NCBI GenBank assembly: GCA_002839995.1
Contig: PGZC01000031.1
Location: 1 to 35,278, forward strand
Direction: 5' to 3'
Length of the DNA: 35,278 bases
Origin: Gammaproteobacteria bacterium HGW-Gammaproteobacteria-4
Lineage (GTDB): Bacteria; Pseudomonadota; Gammaproteobacteria; Xanthomonadales; Xanthomonadaceae
The notes beneath the pieces were generated by a model. The model was not told the DNA's origin and did no database searches. It saw only the letters and a list, made by a program, of their open reading frames with translations. This document shows positions 9,194-17,785 of the stretch, in pieces (position 1 is the first letter of the stretch; the number at the start of each line of letters is the position of its first letter). The position numbers and the translations under genes are program-made.

Positions 9194-9727
9194 ATGCGAG
9201 GAGATTCCATACATCGCACGCAGCCGATGCGCTGGCTGATGCTGTTGCTGAGCGCCGTATTGCTCGCGGCGTGCGCACGCGGCACCCAGGATCTGCAGGC
9301 ATGGGTTGCCGACGTGAAGAGCCGGCCGGCTCCGCCGCTGGATCCGCTGCCGGTGATGCAGCAGTTCGAAACGTTTCAGTACACCGTGCAAACGATGCGC
9401 GACCCGTTCAGCGCGCCAAGCAACGATCGCCGCGCGAGCAGCAGCGGACCACGGCCCGACCCGAACCGGCGCAAGGAACCGCTGGAGACGTTCCCGCTCG
9501 ACTCGCTGGATATGGTCGGCACGCTGGGTGTAGGCAATGTGCGTGCGGCATTGGTCATGGCGCCGGACAAGGTGGTGCACAGGGTGCGTCCGGGTAACCA
9601 CATGGGGCAGAACGAGGGGCGGGTCGCCAGCGTCACCGACTCGCGCATCGAACTGGTGGAATTGGTACCCGATGGTGCGGGTGGCTGGCTTGAGCGCTCG
9701 GTGGCAGTCGCTCTGGATAATCAGTGA
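9194..9727 (+). CDS. pilP: Type IV pilus lipoprotein PilP
   Basis: A 177-residue lipoprotein that joins PilN/PilO to the PilQ secretin. A lipobox (LLAAC, Cys27) follows a hydrophobic signal; Ala28 at position +2 is not an inner-membrane retention signal by the simple Asp rule. After a disordered Pro/Arg/Ser-rich linker (about 65-90, with DPFSAPSNDRR) comes the small beta domain (MVGTLGVGNVRAALV, about 106-120, then VHRVRPGNHMGQNEGRV). A strong GGAGG (9181-9185) lies eight bases before ATG 9194. The gap to pilQ is 12 bases. Intact, so the components upstream of the broken pilQ are complete. Confidence 0.94.
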   Translation: MRGDSIHRTQPMRWLMLLLSAVLLAACARGTQDLQAWVADVKSRPAPPLDPLPVMQQFETFQYTVQTMRDPFSAPSNDRRASSSGPRPDPNRRKEPLETFPLDSLDMVGTLGVGNVRAALVMAPDKVVHRVRPGNHMGQNEGRVASVTDSRIELVELVPDGAGGWLERSVAVALDNQ

Positions 9728-9739
9728 ATCGAGGGAAAC

Positions 9740-11948
9740 ATGATGACCGCAATTAACCTTGTTTCGGGCATGGCCCGTCCCCGCTGGGCCGCACTGGCCT
9801 CACTGAGTCTCTGGCTGGCTCTGGCGCCCGCTTCGGCTTTGGCCGAAAACGTGCTGCGTAACGCCAGTTACCAGACCGGCAGCGGCGGTGCCGTGGATGT
9901 GGTGCTGGAATTCGCCGAGCCGGTCGGCGGCGTGCAGACCTTCACCACCGACAATCCGTCCCGAATTGCCATCGACATTCCCGACACGCGCAACGGGCTG
10001 AATCAGCGCCGGATCGCGGTGGGCAGCGGTGCAACCAGTGCGATTTCCGCGGTTGAAGGCCAGGGCCGCACGCGGGTGGTGATCGACCTGTTCCGGGCGG
10101 CGGCGTTCGAAACCCGGGCCGAGGGTAACCGACTGATCGTTTCGGTAGCCGGTGGCGCGATGGCGGGAACCGCCGCGATTGCCGCCAATCCCGATGACCC
10201 CAGCAAACGGGTCGATAGCGGCCTGACGGTGAGCAATATCGATTTCCGTCGCGGTGACGGCGGCGCCGGTCGCGTGGTGCTGAGCTTCGACGGCGAGGGT
10301 GTGCTGGCCGACATGCGCACCGAAAAGTCGCAGGTCGTTATCGACGTCGCCAATGCCGGTTTGCCCGACTCGCTGCGCAAGCGGCTGGATGTCAGCGATT
10401 TCGCGACCCCGGTGCGCAGCATCGAATCGCGGCCCAACGCGGGCGGCTCGCGCATCGTCATCGACACCGGCGCTGCGTTCGATGCGCTGGCCTACCAGAC
10501 CGGCAACGAGTACGTGGTCGAGGTGGTGCCGGTCAAGGCCGCCGCCGACCCGGTCGCGGCGGCCTTGCTCAGCGGCGAGGCGCCGCCCAAGTACACCGGC
10601 AAGCCGGTTACCTTCAATTTCCAGGACATCCCGGTCCGCACCGTGCTGCAGTTGATTGCCGATGAGTCGAATCTGAACATCGTTGCTGCCGACACGGTGC
10701 AGGGCAACATCACCCTGCGCCTGCAGAATGTGCCCTGGGATCAGGCGCTGGACATCATGCTGCGCGCCAAGCAGCTCGACAAACGGCGCGACGGCGACGT
10801 GGTCTGGATCGGCCCGCAAAAAGAGTTGGCCGACTTCGAGCAGCAAAAAGAGGATGCGCGCATCGCCCTCGATGAGCGCGCGGAAACCATCACCGAGTTC
10901 ATTCCCATCAACTACGGCATCGCCGAGGACATCGCCAACCTGCTGACCGAAGAAAGCAAAACCGGCTCCGGTGGCGGTGGTGGCGGCGGCGGCAGTTCGT
11001 CCAGCGGCAGCCAGGGGTTTTTGTCCGATCGCGGCAGCATCAGCTTCGACCGTCGCACCAACACCTTGCTGGTCATCGACATTCCCAAGCGCGTGTCCGA
11101 GATCAAGCGCCTGGTCACCTTGCTCGATCGCGCGGTGGATCAGGTGATGATCGAAGCGCGTATCGTGGTGGCCGCGGATGATTTTGCCCGCGAAGTGGGT
11201 TCGCGCTTCGGCTTCCGCGGCCGCAACAACAAGGTCAATACGGTGACCAGCAGCGGTACGCTCGACAGCGTCGTGCAGTTCAACAATTCCTCCAATGCAT
11301 TGGCGGCTGAATTGGCCTCGCCCAATCCGATCGATCCGGCCGATCTCACGGTACCGACGTTTGGTACGCTCGATCAGGCGCTGAACGTCAATCTGCCGGT
11401 GCTGAACCCCGCCGGTTCCTTGGCGTTTGCGATTCTTGGCCCGATGTTCGAGGTCGATCTGGAGCTTTCGGCGCTGCAATCCGAGGGCCGTGGCGAGGTG
11501 ATTTCCAATCCGCGCGTGATCACCTCCAACCAGCGCGAGGCGATCATCCGCCAGGGCGATGAAGTCGGCTTTGTCACCATCGCGCCGCAGCAGGGCGGCA
11601 CCTCGGTGCCGATCCCGAACGTGCAGTTCAAGGACGTGCTGCTTGAGCTCAAGGTGACCCCGACCATCACCCAGGATGGCCGCGTGTTCCTCTCGATGGC
11701 GATCAAGAAAGACGAGGTTTCCGGCTTCATCGATACCTCGATCGGTCAGGTTCCGCAGCGGCCAGACGGTCGTGGTCGGTGGCGTCTACGAGTTCAAGTC
11801 GCGCGAGGACCTGAGCAAGGTGCCGTTCCTGGGCGATATCCCGGGGCTTGGCGCGCTGTTCCGCAAAAAAGGCCGGTCCGCGAACAAGGCCGAGTTGCTG
11901 ATCTTCGTGACCCCGCAAATCCTGCGTTCCGCGGGTGCGGCTGGCTAA
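9740..11948 (+). pseudogene. pilQ: Type IV pilus secretin PilQ, frameshifted by a deletion-like lesion
   Basis: PilQ forms the outer-membrane channel for the pilus. Reading from ATG 9740: a signal peptide (cleavage near ALA-ENV, residue 35), two AMIN domains (about 36-130 and 155-260), the STN/N0 domain (KPVTFNFQDIPV near 287), N1 with a Gly8/Ser linker (about 410-425), and the secretin core with GEVISNPRVITSNQ. This frame is family-like to IGQVP (11755), then becomes unrelated and runs open to 12370. The remaining secretin end (SGQTVVVGGVYEF ... PFLGDIPGLGALF ... LLIFVTPQIL) lies in another frame, from about 11757 to TAA 11948. Relatives have roughly 15 residues (an REV.T.VLV-like segment) between these blocks; they are missing. 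The span is 2209 bases, one more than a multiple of three. A deletion of 3n+2 bases fits; an assembly error cannot be excluded. Confidence 0.85.
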
Positions 11949-11975
11949 ACCGTTCGCTCGGCATTGTGGTGCATG

Positions 11976-11999
11976 CAAGGGCCGCGCAAGCGGCCCTTG
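11976..11999 (+). terminator. Perfect 10-bp hairpin after pilQ
   Basis: CAAGGGCCGC, loop GCAA, GCGGCCCTTG: a perfect ten-pair stem with a GNRA loop, 28 bases after the pilQ stop. No T-run follows (TGCGTTGTG), so it is not a textbook intrinsic terminator. Its position at the operon end suggests termination or 3'-end protection of the pil mRNA. Confidence 0.6.
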
Positions 12000-12125
12000 T
12001 GCGTTGTGCGGGAACGTTGCGAAGCTTTCAAGCTTGCGGTCGGCGCAACCGCAATGCATCGCTTGCTTCGACCCGCATCGCGCCGGCGGAACCGACATCA
12101 AGGTCTGTTTGTCGTTCTTCTTTCT

Positions 12126-12143
12126 GCGTCCTTTGCGTCCTTT
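12126..12143. repeat. Two copies of a 9-base repeat
   Basis: GCGTCCTTT occurs twice in direct succession and is followed by a partial third copy (GCG). It lies 16 bases before the heptamer array. Likely simple-sequence slippage. Confidence 0.5.
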
Positions 12144-12159
12144 GCGGACCATTTGCTTC

Positions 12160-12223
12160 TCCCGAGGTCCCGAGTCCCGAGTCCCGAGTCCCGAGTCCCG
12201 AGTCCCGAGTCCCGAGTCCCGAG
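12160..12223. repeat. TCCCGAG heptamer microsatellite, 9 copies
   Basis: One copy at 12160-12166, a single inserted G, then eight perfect copies at 12168-12223. A seven-base unit can change length by slippage. It lies in the moxR operon leader region, upstream of the promoter candidate, so copy number might alter spacing of upstream elements; it is outside any supported gene. Confidence 0.9.
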
Positions 12224-12342
12224 TCCTGCGCGATTGCGCGGAGGCCGGCATTACCAATAGCCATTGCACGTCGGCGACACGATCACTCACAATCGGGCAT
12301 GCACCGCAACGTGTTGGCGCATGTGGTGGCCGCACGGCTCGA

Positions 12343-12371
12343 TTCCCACACGCCGTCCCGGTCTGGATAAT
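12343..12371 (+). promoter_or_regulatory. Candidate promoter of the moxR-bat operon
   Basis: TTCCCA (12343-12348), a 17-base spacer and GATAAT (12366-12371) lie about 52 bases before the moxR ATG. The match to a sigma-70 consensus is four of six and five of six. Visual match only. Confidence 0.42.
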
Positions 12372-12422
12372 CGCCAACCGCGTGCGCCGTTGTTCGATGA
12401 CCCGATTGCTCTGGATGACTCG

Positions 12423-13430
12423 ATGATGCCTGATGACAGCCCCGCGACCGGTTCGTCCGGTAGCCAGCTACACAACGATTTCGTCTCCCTCGCCAGCGCC
12501 CTGTCGGCAGCCGTTCTCGGTCAGGAGCGGCTGGTCGAGCGCTTGTTGATCGCGCTGCTGGCCGATGGCCATCTGTTGGTGGAAGGTGCGCCGGGCCTTG
12601 CCAAGACGACGGCAGTGAAAGCGTTGGCGAGTCGCATCGAAGCGGATTTCCAGCGCATCCAGTTCACCCCCGACTTGCTGCCCGCCGATCTGACCGGGAC
12701 CGAAATCTGGCAACAGGCGGAGGCGCAGTTTGCGTTTCAGCCAGGCCCGGTGTTTCACAACCTGCTGCTGGCCGATGAAATCAATCGTGCGCCGGCCAAG
12801 GTGCAATCCGCGTTGCTGGAAGCGATGGGCGAGCGCCAGGTTACCGTCGGCCGGGTGACCTATCCGCTGCCGGAACTGTTCCTGGTCATGGCCACCCAGA
12901 ATCCGATCGAGCAGGAGGGCACCTATCCGTTGCCCGAGGCACAGCTCGACCGGTTCCTGATGCATGTGCAGGTCGGTTACCCCAGCGGCGATGCGGAAAT
13001 GCGGATCATGCGGCTGGTGCGTGCGCAGGAGCTTGCGGCGCGTTCGCCGGTTACCCGAAGCGGCGAGCGGATCAGTCAGGCGAGCATCTTTGCTGCGCGC
13101 CGGGCGGTGCTTGAATTGCATCTGGCGGAACCGGTCGAACGCTATATCGTCGAATTGGTGCTTGCCAGTCGCGATGCGTCGGCATACGACGCACAACTGG
13201 CAAAACGCATCGCCTGGGGTGCGAGCCCGCGCGGGTCGATCGCGCTGGAGCGCTGCGCGCGCGCACGTGCCTGGCTGTCCGGCCGCGATTACGTGATGCC
13301 GGAGGATGTGCAGGCAGTCGCTCCCGATGTGTTGCGTCATCGTGTTTTGCCGAGCTACGAGGCGACTGCCGAAGGCTGGAGCGGCGATCGCATCGTGGCG
13401 GCGTTGCTGGAGCGGGTTCCATTGCCCTGA
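12423..13430 (+). CDS. MoxR-family AAA+ ATPase
   Basis: A 335-residue cytosolic AAA+ ATPase of the MoxR class, thought to act as a chaperone for von Willebrand A partner proteins; the partners here are the two downstream vWA proteins. Walker A is GAPGLAKT (55-62), Walker B LLLADE (114-119), and sensor 1 lies in MATQNPIEQEG (156-166). PLPEAQLDRF follows, and the C-terminal lid ends at LLERVPLP. I chose ATG 12423; the longer open frame from 12264 adds residues encoded by intergenic sequence without family similarity. The ribosome site is weak (GGATGA). The stop overlaps the next start by one base (TGATG). First gene of a six-gene coupled operon. Intact. Confidence 0.93.
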   Translation: MMPDDSPATGSSGSQLHNDFVSLASALSAAVLGQERLVERLLIALLADGHLLVEGAPGLAKTTAVKALASRIEADFQRIQFTPDLLPADLTGTEIWQQAEAQFAFQPGPVFHNLLLADEINRAPAKVQSALLEAMGERQVTVGRVTYPLPELFLVMATQNPIEQEGTYPLPEAQLDRFLMHVQVGYPSGDAEMRIMRLVRAQELAARSPVTRSGERISQASIFAARRAVLELHLAEPVERYIVELVLASRDASAYDAQLAKRIAWGASPRGSIALERCARARAWLSGRDYVMPEDVQAVAPDVLRHRVLPSYEATAEGWSGDRIVAALLERVPLP

Positions 13431-14335
13431 TGTCCGTCGAAGCGCTCGATCCGGCGATTTGTCCGCAGTTGAGCGAGCTGATCGCGCTGCGCTCGCGGGT
13501 GCAGGCCTGGCCGCCACCGCTGCGCGCGCGCGCCGGCTTGAGCGGGTTGGCCAGTTCGCCGTTCCGCGGTCGCGGCATGGAGTTCGCCGAGACGCGCATG
13601 TACACGCGCGGCGATGACGTGCGCCATGTCGATTGGCGGGTAACGGCGCGCACCGGCAAGTTGCACACCAAGGTCTTTCATGCCGAGCGCGAGCGCATGG
13701 CGTTGTTGGTTGCCGACACCAGCGCGGGTCTTTATTTTGGCACCCGCTGCTGCTACAAGTCGGTGCAGGCAGCGCGTGCTGCGGCGATCGTGGCGTGGGC
13801 CGCGCAACGCAGCGGCGATCGCATCGGCATCCTGCGCGGCGCCGATGCCGAGCCACCGTTGGTGCCGACCGCTGGTGTCCGCGGGGTGCTGCGCGTACTC
13901 GATGCCGCGGCGCGCTGGTATGCCAGGCCGCCGGCTGACGATAGCGGTCTGGCCGCGGCGTTCACCGCGGCTGCACGGCTGCTTCGTCCCGGGGCACGCG
14001 TTATCGCACTGGTCGAAGCGCACGCCCTGCATGGCGTGTCCGATGTCCAACTCGCCGGACTCGCGGCGCACCACGAAGTGCTGGTCGTGCTGCTGACCGA
14101 TCCGATCGAAACCGCGCCGCCAGCGATTGCCTTGCCGGTGCAGGTCGGCGGCAAGTCCGTGCGTCTGGATCTGTCGGCGCGCGCCGATCTGGCGCGTTGG
14201 CAACACAGCTTTGCCGGCACCTTGAGCGCTGCGCGCGCGCGTCTGACGCGTTACGGCATTCGCAGCCACACGCTGTCGACCACCGATGCCGCAGAATCGC
14301 TTCTGCCACTGCTGATGTCCGACCTGCGGCAATGA
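13430..14335 (+). CDS. DUF58 domain protein
   Basis: A 301-residue protein of the DUF58 family, almost always found next to moxR and bat genes. The signature is clear: FRGRGMEFAETRMYTRGDD (about 45-63), then VRHVDWRVTARTG and the KVF segment. The later part has a vWA-like fold (ALLVADTSAG around 92-101) without a clean MIDAS. There is no signal peptide and no obvious membrane helix. Its biochemical role is not established; the context suggests it is a MoxR/Bat complex partner. It starts inside the moxR stop (TGATG) and overlaps the next gene by four bases. Confidence 0.9.
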   Translation: MSVEALDPAICPQLSELIALRSRVQAWPPPLRARAGLSGLASSPFRGRGMEFAETRMYTRGDDVRHVDWRVTARTGKLHTKVFHAERERMALLVADTSAGLYFGTRCCYKSVQAARAAAIVAWAAQRSGDRIGILRGADAEPPLVPTAGVRGVLRVLDAAARWYARPPADDSGLAAAFTAAARLLRPGARVIALVEAHALHGVSDVQLAGLAAHHEVLVVLLTDPIETAPPAIALPVQVGGKSVRLDLSARADLARWQHSFAGTLSAARARLTRYGIRSHTLSTTDAAESLLPLLMSDLRQ

Positions 14336-14865
14336 TCGATCCGCGCACGCCACCTTTGCCGCTCAAGGACATATACCTGCCGCCGGAGCCGGGCGTCTGG
14401 CCGCTGGCGCCGGGCTGGTGGGCGCTATCGCTGCTCGCGTGCCTTGTGCTTTTTATTGGCGGGCGCTGGTTATGGCGCCGCTACCGGCGGCGCGCATATC
14501 GGCGCCAATTGGAGGCCTTGGTCGCCCGGGAGCTGGCGGTCGGGATCGATCCGGCGACACGCCTGATCATCATCTCGCAACTGCTGCGCCGCGCAGCTCG
14601 CCTCGCATCCGGCGATGCCGCGGGCCAGTTGACCGGCGAGCAATGGCTGCAATTCCTCGACGGCGAGGATCCCGGGCAGCCGTTCTCCAAGGGGCCGGGG
14701 CGTGTGCTGTTGACCGGCCCATTCCGGCCGAGCGCGCAGACGAATGCGGCGGCGGCCGACGCGCTGGAGCCCATCGCGCGTCAGCGTTTCATGCAGTTGG
14801 CGATGATCGGATACGGCCAACGCCAGCGCACGACAGGTTTGACCATCGCCGGGGCGCGGCGATGA
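14332..14865 (+). CDS. DUF4381 membrane protein
   Basis: A 177-residue protein with an N-terminal LKDIYLPPEPGVWPLAPGWW block typical of DUF4381, one membrane helix at about 29-47 (WALSLLACLVLFIGG), and a basic stretch (RWLWRRYRRRAYRRQ) on the cytoplasmic side. The rest is helical and soluble (LLRRAARLASG ... GEQWLQFLDG). The function is unknown; the family is a regular member of MoxR-Bat operons between the DUF58 gene and batA. It overlaps both neighbours by four bases (ATGA), so translation is probably coupled. Confidence 0.88.
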   Translation: MIDPRTPPLPLKDIYLPPEPGVWPLAPGWWALSLLACLVLFIGGRWLWRRYRRRAYRRQLEALVARELAVGIDPATRLIIISQLLRRAARLASGDAAGQLTGEQWLQFLDGEDPGQPFSKGPGRVLLTGPFRPSAQTNAAAADALEPIARQRFMQLAMIGYGQRQRTTGLTIAGARR

Positions 14866-15854
14866 TTGAATTCGCCTGGCCATGGCTGTTGCTGGCACTG
14901 CCGCTGCCGTGGCTGGCAGCGCGTCTGCTGCCGGCGCGCGCTTACAGCGGCAGCCGCTTGCGCTTGCCGCATCCGGGTCTGGACGCGCTGTGGCAAAGCG
15001 GTGCCGACGCGCGGCGCCGGATTTCGCCGCGCTGGTGGGCATTGCTGATCTGGGCGCTATTGTGCGTCGCAGCGGCGCGTCCGCAAACCCTTGACGATGC
15101 CGTGCAACCGCCGCGCAGCGGCCGCAATCTGATGCTGGTGGTCGATCTGTCCGGCAGCATGGGGCAGGCCGACATGCGCCTGGGCGGACGCATCGTCGAT
15201 CGCCTTACCGCGGTCAAGGCCGTGGTCGGCGACTTCCTGCAACGGCGCATTGGCGACCGGGTCGGACTCGTGGTGTTCGGCGACCGCGCCTATGCGATCA
15301 CCCCGCTGACCTTCGATCGCAACGCCGTGCGTGAGCAACTGGCCGATACCGTGGTGGCATTGGCGGGGCGTGAAACCGCGATCGGCGATGCCATCGCGGT
15401 CGCCGTGAAGCGGCTGCGTCAGCAGCAGGAAATCGAACAAGCCGATGGCGAGCAGGTCATCATTTTACTGACCGATGGGGTCAGCAATGCCGGCAGTCTC
15501 AGCCCCGCACGTGCTGCTGCGCTGGCCGCTGCGGAGTCGATTCGTATTCACAGCATTGCTTTCGGCGGTGACGGCGGCGAAGGATTGTTCGGTATCTTTC
15601 GGGGATCGTCCAATGCAAGCATCGACGAAGCCGGGCTGCGTGCGATCGCCGAGCAAACCGGCGGCAGTTATTTCCGTGCGCGAAATACCGCCGAGCTCGC
15701 CGGCATCTATGCGCAGCTCGATCGAATCGAGCCTGCGGCACAGCTCGGGCTGCCGGAGCGGCCACGCAACGAGCGCTACCCGATTCCGCTTGCCATTGCG
15801 CTGCTGCTCATGCTCGTTGCCAGCCTTTGGCCACAACGCGATTACCAGCGATGA
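14862..15854 (+). CDS. batA: BatA-like von Willebrand factor A membrane protein
   Basis: A 330-residue membrane protein. Two helices near the N-terminus (about 5-25 and 57-72) are followed by a periplasmic vWA domain with an intact metal site: DLSGSM (Asp95, Ser97, Ser99), a Thr in the AITPLTFD loop, and LLTDGVSNAGS. A C-terminal helix (YPIPLAIALLLMLVASLWP, about 308-326) anchors the other end. This is the BatA architecture. Bat proteins were linked to aerotolerance in Bacteroides and to stress tolerance elsewhere; the direct role is unknown. It overlaps both neighbours by four bases. Compare the next gene, whose metal site is altered. Confidence 0.88.
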   Translation: MIEFAWPWLLLALPLPWLAARLLPARAYSGSRLRLPHPGLDALWQSGADARRRISPRWWALLIWALLCVAAARPQTLDDAVQPPRSGRNLMLVVDLSGSMGQADMRLGGRIVDRLTAVKAVVGDFLQRRIGDRVGLVVFGDRAYAITPLTFDRNAVREQLADTVVALAGRETAIGDAIAVAVKRLRQQQEIEQADGEQVIILLTDGVSNAGSLSPARAAALAAAESIRIHSIAFGGDGGEGLFGIFRGSSNASIDEAGLRAIAEQTGGSYFRARNTAELAGIYAQLDRIEPAAQLGLPERPRNERYPIPLAIALLLMLVASLWPQRDYQR

Positions 15855-17785
15855 ACGAGGCGATCCAGCATTTTCATTTCCTGCGCCCGCTGTGGTTGCT
15901 TGCGCTGCTGTTGCTGCCGCTGCTGGTGTGGCGGAGCCTTCGCGCGCAACGCCGCGACGGCGAACTCGCGCGCTGGATCGATGCGCCATTGCGTGCGCAC
16001 GTGTTGCTGGCGGGGGTTGGGCGAAGGCGCCTGCTGGCGCCGATCTGGCTCGCGAGCCTGTGGGGTATCGCGATCATTGCGCTCGCCGGACCGGCGTGGC
16101 GGCAGCAGGCGGCCATGCTGTATCGGCTCGAGGCACCGCTGGTAGTGGCGGTGGATCTGTCCTCGCACATGGCAGCCGATGACGTTGCGCCGGATCGCAT
16201 CACCCGCGCCCGATACAAACTGATGACCTTGCTCACGGAACGTGCCGGCGGCCAGGTCGCACTGATCGCGTATGCCGGCGACGCGTTCACTGTTGCGCCG
16301 ATGACCGACGATGCCGCAACCGTCATCGCGCTGGTCGACGCATTGGCGACGGATTCGATGCCGGTGGACGGGCAGCGTGCCGATCGTGCCCTGCGCCGCG
16401 CGGCAGCGTTGATCACCGGCGCCGGCTTCAGTGGCGGCGACGTGCTGTTGGTCACCGATGCGGCCGATGCGGCCGCGCGCGCGGCGGCGCAGACACTGCG
16501 CGGCAGCGGTATCCGGGTGTCGGTGCTCGGTGTGGGAACCGAGCAGGGCGCGGCACTTCGCGATGCCCACGGCGCGCTGGTCTATGATCGCGCCGGCGTG
16601 CCGCAACTGGCGCAACTGGACGAGCCCGGACTGCGCGCGCTCGCCAACGCCGGTGGGGGTCGCTACGCGCGGCTGCAAGCCGATGGCGGCGATCTGGATC
16701 GGCTCGGTCTGCTGGCACCTGAGTCGAAAAGCGATGCGTCGTTGCGCGACGATTCCGCGCAAGCGCGGCGTTGGCGCGACGATGGCGTCTGGTTATTGCC
16801 GTTGTTGCTGCTGATCGCGCTGCCGGGTTTTCGGCGCGGCGGCTTGATGACGCTGTTTGCCGTGTCGTTGCTGCCCGTCATGCCAGCGCAGGCCGTCGAT
16901 TGGGATGCGCTGTGGCACAACCGCGAGCAACGCGCCGATGCCGCCTTGCGCGCTGGCGATATCGAAAGCGCGCGGCGTCTGGCCCGCGATCCGCAGCGTG
17001 TTGGTGCGGCCGCGTATCGTGCCGGCGACTGGAGCGCGGCTGCCGAAGCGTTTGCCGGTGGCGATGATGCGCTGGCGCATTACAATCGCGGCAACGCGCT
17101 GGCGCAGGCGGAACGTTTCGATGAAGCGATTGCGGCCTATGATCGCGCCCTGGAAAAGGACCCGGAGCTGACCGATGCGCGCGAAAACCGCAGCCTGGTG
17201 GAGCAGCTCAAGCAACAGCAGGACGCGCAAAAGCAGCAACAAGATGGTGGTGACGACGCTGGCAAGCAACGCCAGCAGGGCGACAAGCCGGATGAACGCG
17301 GCGAGGCATCCGGCGAAGGCGACGAGTCCGGCGCGCCGCCCGACGCGGGCGATTCGGGCGATGCAGGCGAAGCCGAAGACTCCCCGCAATCCGGTGACGC
17401 GGACGACAAGGACGGCACGGGCGATCAGTCGGCATCGCCGCAATCGGGCGATGACAGGCCTGGAGACGACGGCGCCAGCGAACCGCCATCGGGCGAACAA
17501 GGCACAGCGGATACACAGGCCGAACAGCAGGCGCAGGACGCCCTGAGCGAAGCGATGTCGAAGGCGTTGGCCGATGGGACCGACGGAAACGAGGCGGTTG
17601 ACAAGCCCGAACGCGATGAACCGGCGATGGCGGCGGCGTTATCGCCCGAACAGCGCGAGCAACGCGAGCGCGATCAGGCGCTCGAAGCAACCCTGCGCCG
17701 GGTTCCCGACGATCCCGGTGGTTTGTTGCGGCGCAAGTTCGTGATCGAGTACCAGCGTCGGGAAGCCGAGGGTGAAGAGCGATGA
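15851..17785 (+). CDS. batB: BatB/BatC-like vWA-TPR membrane protein
   Basis: A 644-residue fusion: two N-terminal helices (about 13-27 and 62-80), a vWA domain (about 97-290), another helix pair (about 313-345), a TPR region (about 386-450, including AHYNRGNALAQAERFDEAI), and a long disordered Gln-, Asp-, Glu- and Gly-rich tail (about 455-600) ending in basic sequence. This combines what are BatB (vWA) and BatC (TPR) in other bacteria, a fusion common in this lineage. The metal site is degenerate: VVAVDLSSHM has His106 where DxSxS needs Ser. The later Thr and Asp loops (APMTDDA, LLVTDAAD) remain. I chose ATG 15851 for its four-base overlap with batA; an upstream in-frame ATG at 15827 is inside that gene. 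Confidence 0.88.
   Translation: MNEAIQHFHFLRPLWLLALLLLPLLVWRSLRAQRRDGELARWIDAPLRAHVLLAGVGRRRLLAPIWLASLWGIAIIALAGPAWRQQAAMLYRLEAPLVVAVDLSSHMAADDVAPDRITRARYKLMTLLTERAGGQVALIAYAGDAFTVAPMTDDAATVIALVDALATDSMPVDGQRADRALRRAAALITGAGFSGGDVLLVTDAADAAARAAAQTLRGSGIRVSVLGVGTEQGAALRDAHGALVYDRAGVPQLAQLDEPGLRALANAGGGRYARLQADGGDLDRLGLLAPESKSDASLRDDSAQARRWRDDGVWLLPLLLLIALPGFRRGGLMTLFAVSLLPVMPAQAVDWDALWHNREQRADAALRAGDIESARRLARDPQRVGAAAYRAGDWSAAAEAFAGGDDALAHYNRGNALAQAERFDEAIAAYDRALEKDPELTDARENRSLVEQLKQQQDAQKQQQDGGDDAGKQRQQGDKPDERGEASGEGDESGAPPDAGDSGDAGEAEDSPQSGDADDKDGTGDQSASPQSGDDRPGDDGASEPPSGEQGTADTQAEQQAQDALSEAMSKALADGTDGNEAVDKPERDEPAMAAALSPEQREQRERDQALEATLRRVPDDPGGLLRRKFVIEYQRREAEGEER

Larger units (their letters stand above)
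11949..12422. other. Intergenic region between pilQ and moxR
   Basis: No gene with family support. It contains the hairpin at 11976-11999, a 9-base repeat (GCGTCCTTT at 12126-12143), a TCCCGAG heptamer array (12160-12223) and a promoter candidate for the moxR operon (12343-12371). Frames open through this stretch are low-complexity translations of the heptamer. Confidence 0.7.

Noticed and set aside
9800-11479. A long minus-strand open frame opposite pilQ (559 codons).
   Set aside because: It is an antisense shadow with low-complexity composition and no domain. The same applies to minus frames at 388-1695, 19509-20885, 21133-23106 and 30996-32642, and to the plus frame at 5086-6450.
11757-12370. 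The frame from the pilQ ATG stays open past the lesion to 12370, suggesting an 876-residue protein.
   Set aside because: After 11756 it bears no secretin similarity, and from about 12160 it translates the heptamer repeat. The true secretin end is in another frame and stops at 11948.
12264-12422. A 53-residue extension of the MoxR ATPase.
   Set aside because: It has no similarity to the family and covers the promoter candidate; ATG 12423 gives a normal-length protein.
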